Of a DNA stretch of 64,000 nt, positions 63,706-64,000 are shown piece after piece (the stretch's first letter is position 1; every line of letters starts with the position of its first letter). The position numbers were made by a program, and so were the translations under genes. This DNA is from Fundidesulfovibrio putealis DSM 16056 (lineage in GTDB: Bacteria; Desulfobacterota; Desulfovibrionia; Desulfovibrionales; Desulfovibrionaceae), in assembly GCF_000429325.1 (NCBI RefSeq), contig NZ_AUBQ01000019.1:37313-101312 (forward strand), read 5' to 3'. Below the pieces are notes generated by a model. That model searched no databases. It had not been told where the DNA came from and worked only from the letters and a program-made list of their open reading frames with translations.

Positions 63706-64000
63706 CAGGCTTGGAAGAGGGGGGTGTCGGGGGCTTGTGGCGGGAAGAAGTTTGGGAAAAATTCCGAAAAGGTGTTGACCTTTGCCCGCCATGTCTCTAA
63801 AAGCCCCCTTCTGCCTGCGGGGACGCGAGTTGCTGCGGGCGGGGACGGAAAGCTCTTTTACAACTGATCTTGGAGACGAGGCGGCACTCTGGTGGGTGCT
63901 CCGAATGTTCGCGCTGCGATGCGGCGGGGACGAAAAGTCAGCGACGATGAAAAAAGTTGTTGACGGGAACGGGGCGCGCACGTAGAAGTCCCCTCCCGCT
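63706..64000. other. 295-bp 3' flank of asnS to window end
   Basis: No supported gene or terminator. A 67-codon open frame at 63782-63985 has no ribosome site or family features. Confidence 0.4.

Noticed and set aside
63782..63985. 67-codon frame at the window end
   Set aside because: No ribosome site, no homology and an odd composition.

Overview
The window is GC-rich, densely packed chromosomal DNA from a Gram-negative bacterium. The best fit is a sulfate-reducer-like member of the Desulfovibrionaceae (inference from gene content and layout, not from a database search). Supporting signs are a hemA-ccsA-like-sirC cluster feeding siroheme/haem, a bacteriohemerythrin, a NIL-domain two-cluster ferredoxin, an Fe-S type PurF, a CheZ/PilZ pair, many sensor kinases, and short hairpin-rich repeats at gene 3' ends.

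Layout. 1-2608: a LOG-family protein (cut by the window edge), a HAD hydrolase and RpiB. 2755-7372: two related orphan sensor kinases. 7373-8260: gene-poor debris with a frameshifted DNA methyltransferase tail. 8261-27702: an integrated element of about 19.4 kb. It is bounded by a 48-bp direct repeat made of the 3' part of a tRNA-Arg(CCG) gene; the intact tRNA and a tyrosine integrase sit at the right end. Its left half carries a signalling cargo: receiver protein, sigma-54 activator, HD-GYP c-di-GMP phosphodiesterase, an unknown 92-aa protein, CheW, a chemoreceptor, and a six-PAS histidine kinase. Its right half carries a serine resolvase, a run of overlapping genes of unknown function ending in a HTH/Rep-like protein, a Sel1-repeat protein, a frameshifted KilA-N gene, an excisionase-like gene and the integrase. 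A stray 3' half of a tRNA-Glu lies between the two halves, so the element looks composite.

27769-43702: a diguanylate cyclase facing two glycosyltransferases, a UDG-like protein, adk, tilS, bacteriohemerythrin, an unknown gene, hemA, a CcsA/HemX-like membrane protein, sirC, two more glycosyltransferases, a zeta-toxin-like module flanked by a 90-bp duplication, a MocR-type regulator broken by one amber codon, and a split-barrel flavoprotein. 44012-47381: cheZ, pilZ, NIL ferredoxin, cpoB/ybgF, a small membrane protein and lspA, all on the minus strand. 47584-52632: carB, purF and a small unknown gene on the plus strand. 53213-63705: phasin-like protein, UbiB-family kinase, a kinesin-light-chain-type TPR protein with four exact 126-bp repeats, recQ, an HD phosphohydrolase, ftsY, and asnS on the plus strand.

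The housekeeping genes are intact and conventional. The most interesting parts are the element with its CheA-less chemosensory and c-di-GMP cargo, a pair of dispersed structured repeats (52782-52865 and 59794-59907) whose arms covary around an identical core, and the duplicated 3' gene end around the zeta-toxin module.
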